A stretch of DNA of 7,873 nt, taken from Actinomycetota bacterium (GTDB taxonomy: Bacteria > Actinomycetota > Actinomycetes > Streptosporangiales > Streptosporangiaceae). The notes below the pieces were generated by a model. The model had not been told where the DNA came from. It worked only from the letters and a program-made list of their open reading frames with translations, and ran no database searches. The stretch covers positions 11,312 through 19,184 of the forward strand of contig PMOU01000289.1 of NCBI GenBank assembly GCA_003161205.1, written 5' to 3'. A program made the translations under genes and the position numbers. This document shows positions 5,462 through 7,873 of this stretch, piece by piece (position 1 is the first letter of the stretch; each line of letters starts with the position of its first letter).

Positions 5462-6921
5462 GCGGCGGCAGCGGCGACGCGCCGCTCGAGCTCTTGCGGG
5501 AGACGGCCGCGCGATCCCCGCAGGCAGTGCTCTTCGCCGAAGAAGCGGGAAACACCACAGCGCAGGATCTCGTCGACCTCGTCGGAACCCGCTTCGAAGC
5601 CTACCGCCGGGCCGGGATCGGGCCGGGGTGCCGGGTTGGGGCAGTGGCCTGGCCGGCCGCGTCGTTCGTGGCGGACGTGCTCGCGGTGCTCGCGCTTGAG
5701 GCAGTGGTGGTTCCTCTACCGCGGCAGCTGAGTGCGTGGGAACTTGAGCGGACCGAGGAACTTGCCTCGCCGACGCACCTGGCCGCGCCGCTCGACTGGC
5801 CGCTGCTGCCGGGGGCCGGCAGCGTAGTGGCAGGCGAACGACTGATCGCCCGCAAGCCGCCCGGCGAAGCGCCGCCTGGTGGCGCCGCCAGCGCTCAGCT
5901 CACCTCCGGCACCAGCGGACACACCAGGGTGGCGCTGCGACCAGTCAGCGCCCTGCTGGCAGAGGCGGAGAACTACACCACCGCGCTGGACCTGGGACCG
6001 GGCACCGTGCTGGCTTGCCCGGTGCCGCTGCATCATGCGTACGGCTTCGGATTTGCTGCCTTGGCCGCTCCGCTGGCCGGTGTCACTACGGTCGTCACCA
6101 GTGCAGACCGGCCTTGGATGCTGTTGCGTGCCCTGCATGAACACGACGTCACGTTGGTGGCCGGCGTCCCGCCGATGCTGCGGGCACTGGCCGAGGCGAC
6201 CAACGGCCGACCAGGGCACCGCATCGGCTATATGTACGCGGGCATGCCGATGGACCTGCGGACGGCCGAACTCATCGGGACCGTGCTCGGCGGCTGGCTC
6301 GGCGACATCTACGGCACGACGGAAACCGGCCCCATCTGCATTCGCCCGCCGGGTCCCTGGCAGGATGCACTCTCCCTTGGCCACCCGCTCGAGGGGGTCC
6401 GGGTTGACCTGCGTCCCCTAGAGCCGCAGGCGTCTGCTGCCGACGCGACCGACTCACTGTCAGGTCTTATCACGGTCCACTCGCCGACCGCGATGACCGG
6501 ATACCTATACCCGGATCGGGTCGATGTCGCGCCGATCGCGGACGGCTTTGTCACCGGTGACATCGGCCGCATGACTCCGGACGGACTAGTGATCGTCGGC
6601 CGGCTGGCCAACTGCGTCAACGTCGGCGGTACGAAAGTGAGCCCGGAAGAGGTCGAGGCCGTATTGCTGGAGTTCCCGACGGTGCGTTCCTGCCTGGTCG
6701 ACGGCGAGCCGGACGAATGGCTCGGCCAGCGGATCCGGGCCACGGTGACTCCGGCCGACGTCGACTTGTCCGCTCTGCAGGCCTTCTGCCGGCAGCGACT
6801 ATCACCGGCGAAGCAGCCGAGCCGATTCGCCAGCATCGACAGCCTCGAAACCACCGCGACCGGCAAGGTGATCCGCCGGCCAGCCGCTGACCGTCAGCCC
6901 CCCGTTCCAAGCGGCCGTTAG
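5458..6921 (+). CDS. AMP-dependent ligase (stand-alone adenylation enzyme, acyl-CoA synthetase-like)
   Basis: The GTG at 5458 overlaps the aminotransferase TGA (GTGA) and gives 487 residues, a normal length for ANL-superfamily enzymes. An ATG at 5368 in the same frame would lie inside the previous gene and adds an Arg-rich N-terminus, so it is rejected. Motifs in order are LTSGTSGHTR (148-157, phosphate loop A3), PLHHAYGFG (A4, about 190-198), YGTTETG (285-291, A5), FVTGDIGR (364-371, A7), GRLANCVNVGG (381-391, A8 hinge) and TATGKVIRR (466-474), where Lys470 is the A10 lysine needed for adenylation. It should activate a carboxylate as an acyl-AMP and pass it to CoA, a carrier protein or an amine. 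Two departures from consensus are Arg157 where A3 usually has Lys, and Asn385 at the usual Asp hinge position. No carrier protein or thioesterase is fused. The coupling suggests it acts on the aminotransferase product or its precursor. Confidence 0.88.
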   Translation: MSGGSGDAPLELLRETAARSPQAVLFAEEAGNTTAQDLVDLVGTRFEAYRRAGIGPGCRVGAVAWPAASFVADVLAVLALEAVVVPLPRQLSAWELERTEELASPTHLAAPLDWPLLPGAGSVVAGERLIARKPPGEAPPGGAASAQLTSGTSGHTRVALRPVSALLAEAENYTTALDLGPGTVLACPVPLHHAYGFGFAALAAPLAGVTTVVTSADRPWMLLRALHEHDVTLVAGVPPMLRALAEATNGRPGHRIGYMYAGMPMDLRTAELIGTVLGGWLGDIYGTTETGPICIRPPGPWQDALSLGHPLEGVRVDLRPLEPQASAADATDSLSGLITVHSPTAMTGYLYPDRVDVAPIADGFVTGDIGRMTPDGLVIVGRLANCVNVGGTKVSPEEVEAVLLEFPTVRSCLVDGEPDEWLGQRIRATVTPADVDLSALQAFCRQRLSPAKQPSRFASIDSLETTATGKVIRRPAADRQPPVPSGR

Positions 6922-6923
6922 CG

Positions 6924-6936
6924 GACCGACCCGGTC
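6924..6936. repeat. small hairpin after the ligase gene
   Basis: GACCG (6924-6928), a 3-base loop, then CGGTC (6932-6936) lies directly after the ligase stop. It is the first of a cluster of inverted repeats in the gap between convergent genes and may assist termination. Confidence 0.35.
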
Positions 6937-6938
6937 AG

Positions 6939-6956
6939 CCGGGCGCTCGAGCCCGG
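6939..6956. repeat. CCGGGC/GCCCGG inverted repeat overlapping the main terminator
   Basis: CCGGGC (6939-6944) can pair with GCCCGG (6951-6956) around a 6-base loop. It shares bases 6953-6956 with the 13-bp terminator stem, so the two full structures exclude each other. The overlap may be coincidental in GC-rich DNA. Confidence 0.3.
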
Positions 6957-6983
6957 TGGTCTCGGCCACACCGAGACCACCGG
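6953..6983. terminator. 13-bp perfect hairpin, probable bidirectional terminator
   Basis: CCGGTGGTCTCGG (6953-6965) pairs perfectly with CCGAGACCACCGG (6971-6983) around the loop CCACA. It sits in the 78-base gap between the ligase stop and the convergent VOC gene stop. No T-tract follows on either strand, as is common for GC-rich actinomycete terminators. Position, length and perfect pairing make this the best-supported regulatory structure in the window. Confidence 0.8.
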
Positions 6984-6999
6984 AGCGTGCTCCTGCCCG

Positions 7000-7752
7000 T
7001 CATGACTGTCGCGTGACCGTCCACACCAGGCAGAAGGGCTTGCCGGCCGGATCGGCGTAGACGCGCCAGTTCGGGCCGGCACCGTCCAGTCGGGTGGCAC
7101 CGATGTCAAAGACGGCCCGTTCTGCCGCGTCCACGTCCTGGACCGTCACGTCGAGGTGGACCTGCTGCGGGTACGCCGGATCCGGCCAGCGCGGCGCGGT
7201 GTACTGCTCCACCTGCTGGAACATCACCGGCTGCGCGCCGTCCTCGCCGATCATGGCGACCCCGTCCGCCTCGTACGTCACCGGCTTGCCGAGCAGCTCC
7301 GCGTAGAAGTGGCTCAGCGCCTTCACATCGGGGCAGTCGAGCATCACGCCCATCAGGGTGGTCCGCGGATCGTCCGGATTGCGGCACAGGTCGAACGGGT
7401 GACCGGCCGGGTCGGCCAGCGTGTGCCACCGCTCGTTGCGGCGCAGCGGGGTGGCGCCGAGTTGCTGGGCGCGCTCGGCCGCCGCGTCGATGTCCGGTAC
7501 CCGGAAGTCGAGATGGGCCTGCTGCGGACGGTCCTGGTCCGGCCAGCGGGGCGGCAGGTGGTCGATGGCTCGTTGCAGGCCCATCCGCCAGCCGTCACCG
7601 GTGTCGAGCGTGATCCAGTCATCGTCGTCGTCGGGGACGCGTTGCCAGCCGGCCAGCTGCTGGTAGAACGTGGCCAAGGCCTCGATGTCCGGGGCGTCGA
7701 GTGCCACGGCCCGCAGTGAGCCGATCGTCCGCTGGCGCGGTTCGGAGGTCAT
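7000..7752 (-). CDS. VOC-family protein with two glyoxalase-like domains
   Basis: The 250-residue protein has two tandem vicinal-oxygen-chelate modules, each with a SLRAVALDAPD- or GVMLDCPD-type opening strand, a helix ending FYQQLAG or FYAELLG, an AHLDF or VHLDV strand (His80, His199) and a DPAG-HPFDL or DPAG-KPFCL closing strand (114-122, 234-242). This matches the glyoxalase-like (PF18029-type) group common in actinomycetes, often of unknown function. Classical VOC enzymes bind metal through His and Glu; here the final Glu positions are Asp and Cys, so classical metal binding is doubtful. The ATG at 7752 is chosen because it starts just before the first domain; GGGGGT lies immediately upstream, too close to be a good ribosome binding site, so a weak or leaderless start is possible. 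A GTG at 7821 is in frame and touches the preceding gene's stop (TAGTG). It may share an operon with that gene. Confidence 0.88.
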   Translation of the reverse strand: MTSEPRQRTIGSLRAVALDAPDIEALATFYQQLAGWQRVPDDDDDWITLDTGDGWRMGLQRAIDHLPPRWPDQDRPQQAHLDFRVPDIDAAAERAQQLGATPLRRNERWHTLADPAGHPFDLCRNPDDPRTTLMGVMLDCPDVKALSHFYAELLGKPVTYEADGVAMIGEDGAQPVMFQQVEQYTAPRWPDPAYPQQVHLDVTVQDVDAAERAVFDIGATRLDGAGPNWRVYADPAGKPFCLVWTVTRQS

Positions 7753-7820
7753 ACCCCCGATCCTGCCGATCCCGGGGCCGGCCCGCCACCGGAATACCTG
7801 CGTCGAGAAGCCCGGCACCA

Positions 7821-7873
7821 CTAACCGAGCAGGTCGGCGACGGCGGCGATGGCGGGTTCGATGGCCCGCTCGC
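7821..7873 (-). CDS. 3' end of an unidentified gene, truncated by the window
   Basis: Entering from the right edge, one minus-strand frame reads ERAIEPAIAAVADLLG and stops at TAG (7821-7823). The alanine-rich helical end and G/C third positions look like a genuine C-terminus. Only about 16 codons are visible, so no family can be named. It is followed 68 bases later by the VOC gene on the same strand, so the two may be co-transcribed. The 5' end lies outside the window. Confidence 0.5.
   Translation of the reverse strand, partial: ERAIEPAIAAVADLLG

Noticed and set aside
5716..6384. 222-codon minus-strand ORF inside the ligase gene
   Set aside because: Shadow of the adenylation enzyme; no recognisable domain.

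Overview
The window is high-GC DNA. It has strongly G/C-biased third codon positions, GGAGG-type ribosome binding sites, GTG starts and long shadow ORFs, all of which suggest an actinomycete of the Streptomyces/Pseudonocardiales type. The genus cannot be fixed from the sequence. I see no rRNA, tRNA, CRISPR array or intact mobile element.

Left part (1-2265): a small two-domain tautomerase-superfamily protein (51-503, +) faces two minus-strand genes. These encode a secreted, cysteine-rich protein that looks like a GH25-type TIM-barrel hydrolase (627-1427) and a GtrA-type four-helix membrane protein (1672-2265, restarted at a GTG with a strong ribosome binding site).

Middle part (2266-4102): about 1.8 kb without a convincing intact gene. 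It holds an uncertain AT-richer stretch, an orphan fragment of what looks like a real protein (about 3030-3196, +), and a GNAT-type acetyltransferase gene (3169-3770, -) broken by a one-base frameshift, with its 3' end running into the orphan fragment. This looks like a zone of recombination and gene decay. It ends in a leader that carries a perfect 11-bp direct repeat.

Right part (4103-7873): the most interesting unit is a translationally coupled pair. A glutamate-1-semialdehyde-aminomutase-like class III aminotransferase (4103-5461) overlaps, at GTGA, a stand-alone AMP-forming adenylate ligase (5458-6921). Together they look like a pathway that makes an amino compound and activates its carboxylate, probably in specialised metabolism; the substrate is unknown and no carrier protein lies in the window. 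A 13-bp perfect hairpin separates this pair from a convergent double-domain VOC/glyoxalase-like protein (7000-7752, -). The last 16 codons of another minus-strand gene enter at the right edge.
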